From Candidatus Zymogenus saltonus (lineage in GTDB: Bacteria > Desulfobacterota > Zymogenia > Zymogenales > Zymogenaceae): a stretch of DNA of 60,479 bases. The position numbers and the translations under genes are program-made. Numbering within the stretch: the first letter of the stretch is position 1; each line of letters starts with the position of its first letter. This document shows positions 42,573 through 51,728 of this stretch, one piece after another. Below the pieces are notes generated by a model. The model was not told the origin of the DNA. It saw only the letters and a list, made by a program, of their open reading frames with translations, and searched no databases. Where the stretch lies: the NCBI GenBank assembly GCA_016929395.1, contig JAFGIX010000001.1, positions 1-60,479 of the forward strand. Reading direction: 5' to 3'.

Positions 42573-43583
42573 TTAATCCGGACGAAAGAAATCAAATATC
42601 ATCTGCATATATATCACGCCATGGTAGCTCCCGAACTTGTGCCCCACCTCCCTCAACGTGCCGACCTCCTCAAAGCCGAGGGATTTGAAGAGGCCTATGC
42701 TTCGGTCGTTTCCGGTGGCGATCCTCGCTATCAGGGTGTGGAGGCCAGCTTTCTTTCCCTCCTCGACGACCGCCGTGACGAGCCTCCTTCCTACGCCTTT
42801 TCCCCTGTGCCGACCTTCGACGTAGACGGAGAGTTCCGCCGTTCCCGCGTACGCGCCCCTGTCGGACCATTTTGATAGGGAGGCCCAGCCGACGACTCTC
42901 TCCCCTACCTCCGATACGAGGACGGGGTGCTTAGGGCCGTGCCCCAGAAACCACTCCTCCTGGTCTTTTAGAGACCTGGGCTCCGTGTCGAACGTGGCGG
43001 TGGTCGTGCAAACCGCCTCGTTGTAGATCCAGGTTACGGCACCGAGGTCGGCCATTGTCATTCTCCTTATCACGGTTTCCGTCAACGTTTGCTCAACCTC
43101 CAGCTCCTTTTCCATTACGAGACACGCAATGCTTACCTCTTCGTTTAGCGGGGTCACGTCCTCCCTGACAACGCGAAATCCGTGTCCCTCGTAGAACTGG
43201 CGGGCGTTCAAGGAGACGTTGAGCGTTAGAGAGCCTACCCCCGAAGAGACCGCCTCCCCTTCGAGTACGGCAAGGAGGCCCGACCCGACTCCCTTCCCCT
43301 GAAAGCGGGGGTGGACGTAGATCGCGTTGACCAGCCCCTTCTGCAAGAGAGCAAAGCCGATGACCGCGCCCCCTTCACCCCCTTCCTTCGCAACGAACGC
43401 GAGCATGTCCGGCTTCTCCACAGCCTCCGCGGCCTTCTCGACCGTCATCGCGTCGTGCCAGGCGTTAAGGGTATCCTTGTCGTAAGGCCCGCCGGAGAGC
43501 GCCCTTACGGCGCTGTGGTGGACGTTGCAGATTCCCTTTGCATCCTCTTTCGATGCGGGCCGGATGATAAAGCTCGGTTCCAA
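42573..43583 (-). CDS. tandem GNAT acetyltransferase (N-terminal GNAT plus phosphinothricin-acetyltransferase-like half)
   Basis: About 336 residues. Domain 1 has the acetyl-CoA loop IYVHPRFQGKGVGSGLL; domain 2 has VYVEGRHRGKGVGRRLV and resembles Pat/YncA phosphinothricin N-acetyltransferases (WIYNEAV, GWASLSKW, GSYHGVIYMQ). Start: TTG at 43583. The reading frame continues upstream to 43685, but that part contains the terminator of the acyl-CoA dehydrogenase, so it is not translated as part of this gene. Each half could modify a different small molecule. Confidence 0.75.
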   Translation of the reverse strand: MEPSFIIRPASKEDAKGICNVHHSAVRALSGGPYDKDTLNAWHDAMTVEKAAEAVEKPDMLAFVAKEGGEGGAVIGFALLQKGLVNAIYVHPRFQGKGVGSGLLAVLEGEAVSSGVGSLTLNVSLNARQFYEGHGFRVVREDVTPLNEEVSIACLVMEKELEVEQTLTETVIRRMTMADLGAVTWIYNEAVCTTTATFDTEPRSLKDQEEWFLGHGPKHPVLVSEVGERVVGWASLSKWSDRGAYAGTAELSVYVEGRHRGKGVGRRLVTAVVEEGKKAGLHTLIARIATGNDRSIGLFKSLGFEEVGTLREVGHKFGSYHGVIYMQMIFDFFRPD

Positions 43584-43600
43584 CTTATCTTTATCCTTAC

Positions 43601-43628
43601 ATAAAAAGGCGGGATTGCCCCGCCTTTT
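43601..43628 (-). terminator. terminator of the two-acyl-CoA-dehydrogenase operon
   Basis: On the minus strand GGCGGG pairs with CCCGCC around a short loop, followed by TTTTT; also symmetric on the plus strand. Confidence 0.75.
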
Positions 43629-43671
43629 TGAGCCATTTGAAAACTTATTCCGGGTTCCCTCACGGGTTCCC

Positions 43672-44838
43672 TTAATACTTCGCAAGGACGTCCCTGGAGA
43701 TCAATACCCTTTGGATCTCGGAGGTCCCCTCGCCGATCTCACCCAGCTTTGCGTCCCTGTAAAGCCTCTCCACAAGATACTCCTTGGTGTAGCCATAGCC
43801 GCCGTGGATCTGAACCGCCCAGCTGGATATGTTGGTGGAGGCCTCTGATGCCACAAGCTTTGCGATGGAGGCCATGGTTGCGGCGGATGGGTTCTTGTTG
43901 TCCTTCAGCCACGCGGCCTTGTAGATGAGGAGGCGCGAGACGTCTATCAGCGTCTTCATGTCCGCGAGCTTGAATCCGACCATCTGGAACTTGCCGATCG
44001 GCTTTCCGAACTGCTGACGCTCCTTGGAGTATTTTATCGACTCCTCCATGCAGGCCACGGCGATTCCCAGCGCCACCATCGCCATCCCGACCCGGCCGTA
44101 CTCGAGGGTCTGCATCGCCTGTATGAAGCCCTCGTTCTCAACCCCGAGGAGGTTCTCGGCCGGGATCTCGCAGTCCTCGAAGATCAGCTCGGAGGTCGGG
44201 GAGCCGCGGTAGCCCATCTTGTCCAGGGGCTTTCCGGCGGAAAACCCCTTTGTCCCCTTCTCCACTATGAAGGAGCTCACGTCTCTCCCCTTGTGGCCGT
44301 CCTTGTCGGTCTTGGCCATGACGACGGCGATGTCCGCAATGGGGCCGTTGGTGATGAACATCTTCGTCCCGTTTAAGACCCACTTATCCCCCTTCTTGAC
44401 GGCGGTCGTCTTGACGCTGATGGCGTCCGATCCCGCGTCCGGCTCGGTGAGCCCGAAACACCCTATCATCTCGGTGGAGATGAGCTTCGGGAGGTACTTT
44501 TCCTTCTGCTTGTCGGTGCCGAAAAGGGCGATTGGGATGCCGCAGAGTCCAACGCTCCCGCCGATTGAAAGGTAGGTGGAGGCGCACACCCTTGCGAGCT
44601 CCTCCTGGGCTATCGACTGGGTGAGGAGGTTCCTCGCCGTGCCGCCGTACTTCTCTTCGTGAAAGAGGCCGGTGTATCCGAACTGGGCGAGCTTCTTGAA
44701 ATTTCCCTTGAGTATCTCCACGCCCTTGTCGTGGTCGGCCTTGTCCAATAAATCCGCATTGGGCCTTATTTCTTTTTCACAGAACTTCCTGAAAGATTCC
44801 TGAAGCGCCAATTGTTCCTTTGAAAGTGAGTAGTCCAT
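43672..44838 (-). CDS. acyl-CoA dehydrogenase, SCAD/butyryl type
   Basis: 388 residues. FGLTEPDAGSD (near 130), NGTKMFITNG and IHGGYGYTKEY are present. The catalytic Glu is in the usual place, IGEGTSEIQ (near 370), as in SCAD/MCAD-type enzymes. It forms an operon with the acyl-CoA dehydrogenase upstream (10-nt gap). RBS GGGAGG. Electrons would pass to an ETF, whose genes are not in the window. Confidence 0.92.
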   Translation of the reverse strand: MDYSLSKEQLALQESFRKFCEKEIRPNADLLDKADHDKGVEILKGNFKKLAQFGYTGLFHEEKYGGTARNLLTQSIAQEELARVCASTYLSIGGSVGLCGIPIALFGTDKQKEKYLPKLISTEMIGCFGLTEPDAGSDAISVKTTAVKKGDKWVLNGTKMFITNGPIADIAVVMAKTDKDGHKGRDVSSFIVEKGTKGFSAGKPLDKMGYRGSPTSELIFEDCEIPAENLLGVENEGFIQAMQTLEYGRVGMAMVALGIAVACMEESIKYSKERQQFGKPIGKFQMVGFKLADMKTLIDVSRLLIYKAAWLKDNKNPSAATMASIAKLVASEASTNISSWAVQIHGGYGYTKEYLVERLYRDAKLGEIGEGTSEIQRVLISRDVLAKY

Positions 44839-44848
44839 TTTTCCCTCC

Positions 44849-45997
44849 CTATGACATGAGGAGTCTTGAGATGATCATCTTCTGAATCTCCGATGTGCCG
44901 CCGCCGATCTGGGCGAGCTTGGTGTCCCTGAAGGCGCGCTCCACCGGGTATTCGTGCATGTAGCCGTAACCGCCGTGGATCTGGACGGCGTCCGACATCG
45001 CCGCCATTCCGTAGTCGCCGATGTAGAGTTTGGCCACCGCCGCCTCCATGTGGTTCAGGGCCATTCCCTGGTCCTTGTTCCACGCCACCTTGTAGACGAG
45101 GAGCCTTGCCGCCTCGACAAAACACTTTATGTCGGCGAGCTTCTTCTGGATAGCCTGGAACTTGGCGATGGGGCGGCCGAACTGCACCCTCTCCTTTGCG
45201 TAGCGGGCGCTCTCCTTCAGGATATACTCCATTCCGCCGACGAAGGGGGCCAGAAGCGCGGATCTGTCCCACTCGAGGGTTTGGAGGGCCATAGGAAAGC
45301 CGTTGTTTAAGGTCCCCAGGAGGTTTTCCTCCGGTATCTCGCAGTCGTCAAAAAATAGCTCGGCCGTGGTGGACGTCTTGACCCCCATCTTCTTCAACGT
45401 CTTGCTTACGCCGAATCCCTTTGTCCCTTTCTCCACGATAAAGCCGGACATCCCCATGTGTCTCTTTTCCTTGTCGGTGGAGGCATAGACCACGCAGACG
45501 TCCGCAATGGGGCCGTTTGTGATGAACATCTTTGTCCCGTTCAAGACCCAGCGGTCGCCCTTCTTGACCGCGGTGGTCGCTATCGATGCGGCGTCAGACC
45601 CAGCGTTCGGCTCGGTGAGCCCCATGCAGCCGACCCACTCGCCGGTCACCATCTTCGGGAGATACCTGTCCTTCTGCTCCTTGGTTCCGTGCTGGAGAAT
45701 AGTATCGGCGGAAAGGTACGTATGGGCGCCCCAGGAGAGGGTAAGGCCGCCGTCCGCGCCCCCCTCCGCCATCGCCTCCGAGGCGAGGCACGCAGTCACT
45801 ACGTCCGATCCCGCGCCGCCGTACTCCTCCGGGAAGTGGAGCCCCAGCAGCCCGAACTCCCCCATCTTCTTCCACGCCTCCCAGCAGAACTCGCCCTTCT
45901 CGTCGTACTCCTCCGCATACGGGGCGATCTCGTTCTGGGAAAACTTAAGCACCTGATCTCTGAAAGCAAGCTGTTCATCCGTAAAGGTGAAATCCAT
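44849..45997 (-). CDS. acyl-CoA dehydrogenase, base in helix G (LCAD/IVD-like)
   Basis: 382 residues. MGLTEPNAGSD, NGTKMFITNG, HGGYGYMHEYP. Here the usual Glu position reads IGGGTSEIQ, so the general base is likely the Glu in GGMEYILKESARY, as in long-chain or isovaleryl-CoA dehydrogenases. First gene of the pair. A minus-strand promoter candidate (TTGAAA 46063-46068, TATATA 46041-46046) lies upstream. RBS GGAGG. Confidence 0.92.
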   Translation of the reverse strand: MDFTFTDEQLAFRDQVLKFSQNEIAPYAEEYDEKGEFCWEAWKKMGEFGLLGLHFPEEYGGAGSDVVTACLASEAMAEGGADGGLTLSWGAHTYLSADTILQHGTKEQKDRYLPKMVTGEWVGCMGLTEPNAGSDAASIATTAVKKGDRWVLNGTKMFITNGPIADVCVVYASTDKEKRHMGMSGFIVEKGTKGFGVSKTLKKMGVKTSTTAELFFDDCEIPEENLLGTLNNGFPMALQTLEWDRSALLAPFVGGMEYILKESARYAKERVQFGRPIAKFQAIQKKLADIKCFVEAARLLVYKVAWNKDQGMALNHMEAAVAKLYIGDYGMAAMSDAVQIHGGYGYMHEYPVERAFRDTKLAQIGGGTSEIQKMIISRLLMS

Positions 45998-46196
45998 GAA
46001 ACCCTCCTTTTTAGCTGTTCCTTATAAATCAATAACAGTCTATATATAGATTACGGGGCGATTTTCAAAACAGACTTTTTTAAAAAACCATCGAATTATC
46101 GATATTAAGTCTCACCCAATCCATGAAAATACCTCCCTCCTCTAAAGCCCCGCTTCCCCTGGAATTTGAATCTCCGGCTCTTGAAGCAGGCCCCGA

Positions 46197-46838
46197 TCAT
46201 TTCTCGGCGGGGCAGACCGAGAGCCCGTTAAGGAGCGTGGCGGTCAGCATGTCGGTCGCCCTCTTCGCATCTTCGGCCGTAATCGACCTCACGCCGTCCA
46301 CGATCCACTTCAGCATTATCCTCTCAACCGATCCATATATGGCGTAGGCGGCCAGCGTCGGGTCGATGTCGGCGTTGAACTTGCCCCGGCTCTGGCCTAT
46401 CTCCACTATCTTCGTGATGAGATCGAAGGCGTCCTTGAAGTGGCGGACGTTCTCCCCGCTGAAGAACCGGGAGGCCTTGACGACGTCTATGATCATGACC
46501 TCGATCATCCTCGGATTGTTTTTATACGAATGAAACAAAAACGAGATAAGCCCCCTGACCATCTCCCTCGGGTCGTCTTCGGTCTCGATCACCCTCTTTA
46601 TGGCGGACAGGAAGTTCTCCCAGCGGGTCTCGAAGATCGATAACAGCAGGTCTTCCTTGCTGTCGAAGTAGTGGTAGACGAGACCGTAGGCGATGCCCGC
46701 CTCGTTGGCGATATCGGAGACCCGGGCGCCGAAGTACCCCTTGTCCGCGAAGACCTTTATGGCGGCATCCAGGATGACCGTCGTCTTGTCCGTCGAGTCC
46801 TCGTTGTTGTTGTTTGCTTTTACGGTTTTTTTAGGCAA
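46197..46838 (-). CDS. TetR-family transcriptional regulator
   Basis: 213 residues. Helix-turn-helix: ILDAAIKVFADKGYFGARV and IANEAGIAYGLVYHYFDSKE (residues 23-65). It starts at TTG 46836-46838 (AAGGA upstream), reads on the same strand as the acyl-CoA dehydrogenases immediately downstream and is probably their regulator. A palindrome in its own leader (46913-46928) suggests autoregulation. Confidence 0.88.
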   Translation of the reverse strand: MPKKTVKANNNNEDSTDKTTVILDAAIKVFADKGYFGARVSDIANEAGIAYGLVYHYFDSKEDLLLSIFETRWENFLSAIKRVIETEDDPREMVRGLISFLFHSYKNNPRMIEVMIIDVVKASRFFSGENVRHFKDAFDLITKIVEIGQSRGKFNADIDPTLAAYAIYGSVERIMLKWIVDGVRSITAEDAKRATDMLTATLLNGLSVCPAEK

Positions 46839-47337
46839 TCTGTATTCCTTAAATATCTATCTTTTCTCACCGGGCTTCCGCTCCATTGAAATTCATGGGG
46901 CAACCCCGTAGATTGACTTGTCAGTCAAAAAGTTTATAGTTTCGATAATCCTTTGTCAAGGTAAAATGTGGCCTTTCTCTGACAAAATATTTGATTTTTT
47001 GGATTTGGTTCGTTCCGAGATTTGAATTTGATATTAGTTCGAAGGACTTAATGCGAAGGATGCAGGGCAAAGGACGGCGGATCGAATAGCGGACGATAGG
47101 GATAGACGGGGGATATAAATTTGGAGAACAGCACTGTTTCGAGCCGATACGTACCGCAAAAATCCAATTCCGCAACAATCCCGGATTGCGCCTTTGGATT
47201 GTCGTGTACGGTGCGGAAATAGGGTGGAAGAAGTTGAGCCGTTAAGGAGTGAGGGGTGAAAGCATCTCCCCCCCCCCCCGCACACATCCCTATCCAACAA
47301 ACTATATCTCAAATAATAGGTCACCGAGGCCGATCGA
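46839..47337. other. TetR gene upstream region; otherwise no gene
   Basis: Holds the operator and promoter listed at 46913-46959 and a run of twelve C (47268-47279). No coding frame between 46970 and 47337 is convincing. Confidence 0.6.
46913..46959 (-). promoter_or_regulatory. promoter and palindromic operator of the TetR gene
   Basis: -35 TTGACA (46954-46959), 17-nt spacer, -10 TAAACT (46931-46936), both on the minus strand. The palindrome TTGACT-TGTC-AGTCAA (46913-46928) covers the predicted start of transcription, as expected for self-repression by a TetR dimer. Confidence 0.6.
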
Positions 47338-49749
47338 CTAATGGAGGCTCAGGCGGGTCCTCGCGATGATCTCGTCTTTGACGATGTTGGGGAGATCGTC
47401 GAAGTAGGCGCAGTAACCGGCGACGCGGACGACCAGGCCCGGATATTTCCCCGGGTTTTTACGGGCGTCCAAGAGCGTATCGGCGTCGAGGACGTTGATC
47501 TGCAGCTCCATCCCGCCGGACTCGAAGAAGCCCCTTGTGAGCGCCCCCAGGATCTCGACTCCCCTCTCCCCGGAAAGAGTTCCGGGATCGAACTTGAGGT
47601 TTGTGGCGTAGCCGTTGGCGGCGAGCTTCGCGTCCACCCTGGAAACGGAGTTCAAAAGCGCCGTTGGGCCGCATTTGTCCATCCCGTTCGCGGGGGAAAG
47701 GCTCGCACCGAAGGGCATCCCCTTGAGCCTCCCGCTGGGGAGGGCGGGGGTCTTCTCGCCGAAGGAGGCATGGGTCGTGGAGGAGTAGAAGCCGGGGACA
47801 TATTGTCCCCCCCTGACGTTCTTGTATCGGGATACCACATCGTGGTAGATATTGGCAACGAGATCGGCGTATTCGTCCGGGAGCTTTTGGTCGTTTCCGT
47901 ATTTAGGCGTCTTGAGAAGCTCGACCCTCAGCTTCGGGTTCGACCTGAAGTCGTCCCTCATCGCCGTAACTAACTCCGGAAGTCTGCATATCTTCCTGTC
48001 GAAGACGGCATCCTTTATGGCGGCAAGCGAATCCGCCACGTCGGCCACGCCCACGCCCTGGACTCCGCTCCCGTTGTAGATGGCGCCGCCCGCGGTTATG
48101 TCCAGTCCCGACTCGATGCAGCCGTCCACCAACATCGACGAGAAGGGGGTGGGGTGAAAGTCCCGGTTTCCGCCGTCGATAACCTCGAGGTCCTTGACCA
48201 TCCTCAAGACCATGTGCTCCACCTGCTCCCGGAAGGCGCCAATGACATCTTCTATCGTGGTAAAGGTCTCCGGGGGCGGGGTGTCGGCGCCGACCTTCTT
48301 TCCCCGCCGTTTCAGCGTCCTGCCCCTGTTCAGCGCAAAGATGAGGCACATGGGGAGGTTGAAGAGGGCTGTGTCCGTGGAGAGAAAGCTCTTTCCCGGA
48401 ATTGACGGCTCCACGCACCCCACGATCCCGTAGTCCCTTGCGTCCTCGAGGAGGTAGCCGTGATGGAGAAGGGACGATATGACCGCCTCGTCGCTGAAGA
48501 TGCCCGGGACGCCGTTTCCCTTTCTCGCAACTTCCACCGCCCGCCTGACGTATTCTTTGGGGGAGCCTTTGTGGGTGCGGGCGTGGTAGTTCGGGTCGCG
48601 AAGTCCCGATCGCTCCATCACGTCGAGGAAGACATAGGTGAGTTCGTTGACTGCGTCATTGCCGTTTCTGTCCATTCCCCCGACGACGGCCGCCTGGGCT
48701 ACGAGGTAGCCGCCGTGACACTTGCTGATCGTCTCCGAGAGGTGGAAGACGTGCTCGGTGGCCTTTGCCGAGAAGCAGAGGAGGAATTCCACGGCTTTTT
48801 CTCTGGTAATCCTCCCCTCCGCCATGTCGCGCCTGTAATAGGGGTAGAGGTACTGGTCGACTCTGCTCAGGGAGACGGCGGAGTTTATCCCCTCGAGGCA
48901 GACGGTAAGATGTGACAGCCACAACGACTGCACCGCCTCATGGAACGTCTCGGCCCCCTCCCTGGGCACCTTTCTCAATATTCGGGCGATCTCGTGAAGC
49001 TCGAAAATCCTTGTCTCGTCCATCTCTTCGGCGGCTTGTCTCTCCGCCTCTATGGCGAGGTTTTCCGCAAAATCGACAAGCCCCTCGGAGACTATCCGGC
49101 ACGCCCTGTGGAGGTCGCCGTCCATCCCCTCCATCTCCTTGAGGTAGCCTTCTATGCCGATCTTGACCATCTTCTCGTAGTTGGGGAGGAAGTGGCCTAT
49201 CCCGCCGGCGACGTTTATCAGGTAGAAGGTGGGGGAGAGCTGATCCACCACATAGCGCAAAAAGTGGCCGATCCTTCCCGGGAAAAACGACCTGATTATC
49301 ATGTTTCGGGTAAGCCAGTAGGGAATTATCCGGAAGATGAACTTGAGCCTCTCCGACCACGGTATTTGAAAGGGGGTCGTCTCTCTCTTGTCTATCCAGA
49401 GCAGCTCCTGGTTTACGAAGACCCCCGAGAGCTCCGGCTGGATTATGGCGGACTTCCTGTGGCTGCCCACGTTTCCGACTATCAATTCGTCGTCGAATAT
49501 CTTGGCCGACTTGTTGCGAAGGAGGTGTCTTATAGCCTTCGCCTTCCTTATTATCATCGGCTCCTTCGGATCGTCGTATTTTTTGAAATATTCAGTGATG
49601 AGCCAGGCGCGCTCGGTGCAGAGATGCATTTTACTTGACAGGATATTTTCCTTTATGCGGGCAAAGCGATCCGATCTTTTCTCGCTTTTGTATTGTTCAA
49701 TTCCTACGGGTTCAATCTGTGCGCCCGCGGTAATAGCGTGTCTGGCCAT
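47338..49749 (-). CDS. glycyl radical enzyme of the dehydratase/lyase branch, unknown substrate
   Basis: 803 residues. The active-site thiyl cysteine and general-base Glu are in GCVEP (C445, E447); the glycyl radical loop is RVAGYCAYF (G778) near the C-terminus. The length and GCVEP motif place it with the glycerol/propanediol dehydratase, choline-lyase and decarboxylase group rather than pyruvate formate-lyase. After GCVEP it has SIPGKSFLSTDTALFN instead of the WHDAAFFN pattern of CutC and the diol dehydratases. A hydrophobic segment near 134-190 (IIPYWLTRN, IRSFFPGRIGHF) seems unusual. No radical-SAM activase is encoded nearby. RBS AAGGAG. Confidence 0.88.
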   Translation of the reverse strand: MARHAITAGAQIEPVGIEQYKSEKRSDRFARIKENILSSKMHLCTERAWLITEYFKKYDDPKEPMIIRKAKAIRHLLRNKSAKIFDDELIVGNVGSHRKSAIIQPELSGVFVNQELLWIDKRETTPFQIPWSERLKFIFRIIPYWLTRNMIIRSFFPGRIGHFLRYVVDQLSPTFYLINVAGGIGHFLPNYEKMVKIGIEGYLKEMEGMDGDLHRACRIVSEGLVDFAENLAIEAERQAAEEMDETRIFELHEIARILRKVPREGAETFHEAVQSLWLSHLTVCLEGINSAVSLSRVDQYLYPYYRRDMAEGRITREKAVEFLLCFSAKATEHVFHLSETISKCHGGYLVAQAAVVGGMDRNGNDAVNELTYVFLDVMERSGLRDPNYHARTHKGSPKEYVRRAVEVARKGNGVPGIFSDEAVISSLLHHGYLLEDARDYGIVGCVEPSIPGKSFLSTDTALFNLPMCLIFALNRGRTLKRRGKKVGADTPPPETFTTIEDVIGAFREQVEHMVLRMVKDLEVIDGGNRDFHPTPFSSMLVDGCIESGLDITAGGAIYNGSGVQGVGVADVADSLAAIKDAVFDRKICRLPELVTAMRDDFRSNPKLRVELLKTPKYGNDQKLPDEYADLVANIYHDVVSRYKNVRGGQYVPGFYSSTTHASFGEKTPALPSGRLKGMPFGASLSPANGMDKCGPTALLNSVSRVDAKLAANGYATNLKFDPGTLSGERGVEILGALTRGFFESGGMELQINVLDADTLLDARKNPGKYPGLVVRVAGYCAYFDDLPNIVKDEIIARTRLSLH

Positions 49750-49797
49750 AAGTCCGTTCTCCTTAATAAAAAATTTTCAATAATAATGCGCTCGGTA

Positions 49798-49826
49798 ATT
49801 GTACAATATTATGAGTAATTTTGCAA
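49798..49826 (-). promoter_or_regulatory. promoter of the glycyl radical enzyme gene
   Basis: On the minus strand TTGCAA (49821-49826), 17-nt spacer, TACAAT (49798-49803). The enzyme is thus likely transcribed alone. Confidence 0.6.
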
Positions 49827-49965
49827 CGAAATTGCCGTCGAGGTTGAAAAGTCTGTAAATAATCTGAAGCTGATTACTTGAGATTCCACATTAAAAAACT
49901 TCCCCGCCGAGAGTCCATTCAAGCGTCTTCAAGAGGGCTCGGAAGAACGGGCTGCGAGCGGCCTC

Positions 49966-50649
49966 TCAAAAGGTGTAATCGGGATCTAATATAGCGCCCC
50001 TCTCCCGGGGGCTCGTGACTATCCGGTTGAAGAGATCGGCGTTGAGATAGGCGGGGGTGTACTTGACCCCGGCCCGCTCGACCTGCCTGTTAAACGACCT
50101 CAGGTGGTTTCTTGAGCCCTTCATCAGGTTCTGGTAGAGGATCCTTACGTCGTCGTTGTCGGTCGCCTCGATCCACTTTTTGAGGTCGGCGATGTCCAGC
50201 TCCTCGATCTGCGCCCCGACGATAAGGGCGTCGTTTAGAGATTTTCCGGCCTTGTCGATAAGCTCCGTGTAGAGATCTGCAAGCATATCGTTTTTGAAAA
50301 CGCCCGGGACGTCATCGGAGACCGGATCTTTAAGACCGTAGCGTTTGATTATCTTTTCCAGTGCGTCCATGTGGGTCTGCTCGCTTGCCGTGATACTGCT
50401 GAATATCCTTATTCCCCATTTGTCGTATATCGCCCGGTAGACGTCCCTCGCCAGCTTCTCCTCCTCGCGCATGAAGAGGATTCCTTTTGCCTCTTCGGCG
50501 GTCAGCTCGGTGATCTCGATGGTGGCGATCTTTGCGTCGACTACGGTGGTGACATTGTCCTGGGCCTTTAATGAGGGGGCGAAAAAAACCACGCAGGAGA
50601 TCCCCGCGATGACGGCAGCTATCAGGGCCGGCTTGGTAAATCCTTTCAT
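49966..50649 (-). CDS. DUF2202 ferritin-like protein, exported
   Basis: 227 residues. Signal peptide of ~30 residues (ALIAAVIAGISCVVFFAPSLKA). The DUF2202 four-helix fold then follows with repeating E and E-x-x-H ligands: MREEEKLARDVY, ASEQTHMDAL, GAQIEELDI and GSRNHLRSF, which would form a dinuclear metal site as in ferritin/rubrerythrin-like proteins. Periplasmic, possibly metal storage or peroxide related. RBS AAAGGAG. Confidence 0.87.
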   Translation of the reverse strand: MKGFTKPALIAAVIAGISCVVFFAPSLKAQDNVTTVVDAKIATIEITELTAEEAKGILFMREEEKLARDVYRAIYDKWGIRIFSSITASEQTHMDALEKIIKRYGLKDPVSDDVPGVFKNDMLADLYTELIDKAGKSLNDALIVGAQIEELDIADLKKWIEATDNDDVRILYQNLMKGSRNHLRSFNRQVERAGVKYTPAYLNADLFNRIVTSPRERGAILDPDYTF

Positions 50650-50911
50650 TGTTATACTCCTTTGCCTTTAAAAATGTTCAAACACTTTAAGCACACAATG
50701 CGGTCGGGTATGTGTCGATTTGAATTTGATTTGGGCAGGTTTGGAAGTCTGTCTCACCGCGCTTTAGAGAGTAGCCTGAAGATCGACACACTTTTATAAG
50801 TATAACATATTTTCCGATCCCGCGCAATCGGGCGGTGTCGCCGCGGTTTAAGGCCGTCGTTCAAGGCAATGGTGTCTCATCGATAAGGTTATGTCGGCCG
50901 CGGGTGAAGAA

Positions 50912-51478
50912 TCACATGAGGACCGGCTTTTCCCCTGCGTACTTTTCGATCAAGGTCCCGATGTACTCGATAAGACCCACCACCGCCTCCCTCTCCCTGG
51001 CATCATTGATCAAGACCTCCCTTATGTGGGTTCCCACGTTGTCGTCCACCCTGAAGGTCAGGATGACCTCGTCGGGGGAAGCGTCCCGGTGGGGGAACTT
51101 TAGGTTGACCACATCGACCGCGTCGATCATCCCCCACAGCCTGACCTTCTCGTCCTCCGTCAATTTCACACTGCCCCGGTCGGTCTCTTTCTCCCCGATC
51201 TTCTTTGTCATTGAGAACTTGTCCGGGGCCTTTAATGTCACGATCCACTCGCCGTGCCCGGAGGGATCGTGTCCAGATAGATAATTTGCTCCGCCGCTCT
51301 TGAACTCGAAGAGGACAACCCCGAGCCTTGAGATGGGTTCCTCTGTGCCCCCGGAGGTGGAGCCGCATCCGACGGCGTAAATACTTAAAAGTGTAAAAAC
51401 AATGAGGAGGGCGAAAGGCCTGACAAAAGAGAAGTGGGGCAGGGCCGAGGCCGCTGTCATTGCTGTCTTCATATTCAT
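50912..51478 (-). CDS. hypothetical lipoprotein
   Basis: 188 residues. The signal ends in a lipobox SIYAVGC (Cys38), so it should be a membrane-anchored lipoprotein. The mature part has a strand-rich fold with DEVILTFRVDDNVGTHIREV near 138-157. No family recognised. A C-terminal part of a related gene recurs as a relic at 53360-53440 upstream of the sulfatase. Confidence 0.65.
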   Translation of the reverse strand: MNMKTAMTAASALPHFSFVRPFALLIVFTLLSIYAVGCGSTSGGTEEPISRLGVVLFEFKSGGANYLSGHDPSGHGEWIVTLKAPDKFSMTKKIGEKETDRGSVKLTEDEKVRLWGMIDAVDVVNLKFPHRDASPDEVILTFRVDDNVGTHIREVLINDAREREAVVGLIEYIGTLIEKYAGEKPVLM

Positions 51479-51728
51479 ACCGCCTTTGGTATTAGGTTAT
51501 TATTCTAATCCCGTAAACATTCGGGCAAACGGATTGCGATCATCCTCATGTGTCTTACGAAAAAAATCTGATCAACATATCCCTCGATTTGTTTCCCCCT
51601 CTTTTTTACATATCATATCCATATCATCGAGAACATGCTGGACTCATTCAACGTGACCGTCCGCTCTACGTAAACCGAAACTAACCCCACCCCTCTTGAA
51701 TCAAAGAGAATAATCCCCCATTTATCAA

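Noticed and set aside
42573-43685. Long N-terminus of the tandem GNAT protein
   Set aside because: Residues upstream of 43583 are translated through the acyl-CoA dehydrogenase terminator, so a start before it is unlikely.
47338-49749. Naming the glycyl radical enzyme as pflB or cutC
   Set aside because: It lacks the Cys-Cys active site of pyruvate formate-lyase and the WHDAAFFN pattern of choline lyase; the substrate cannot be assigned.
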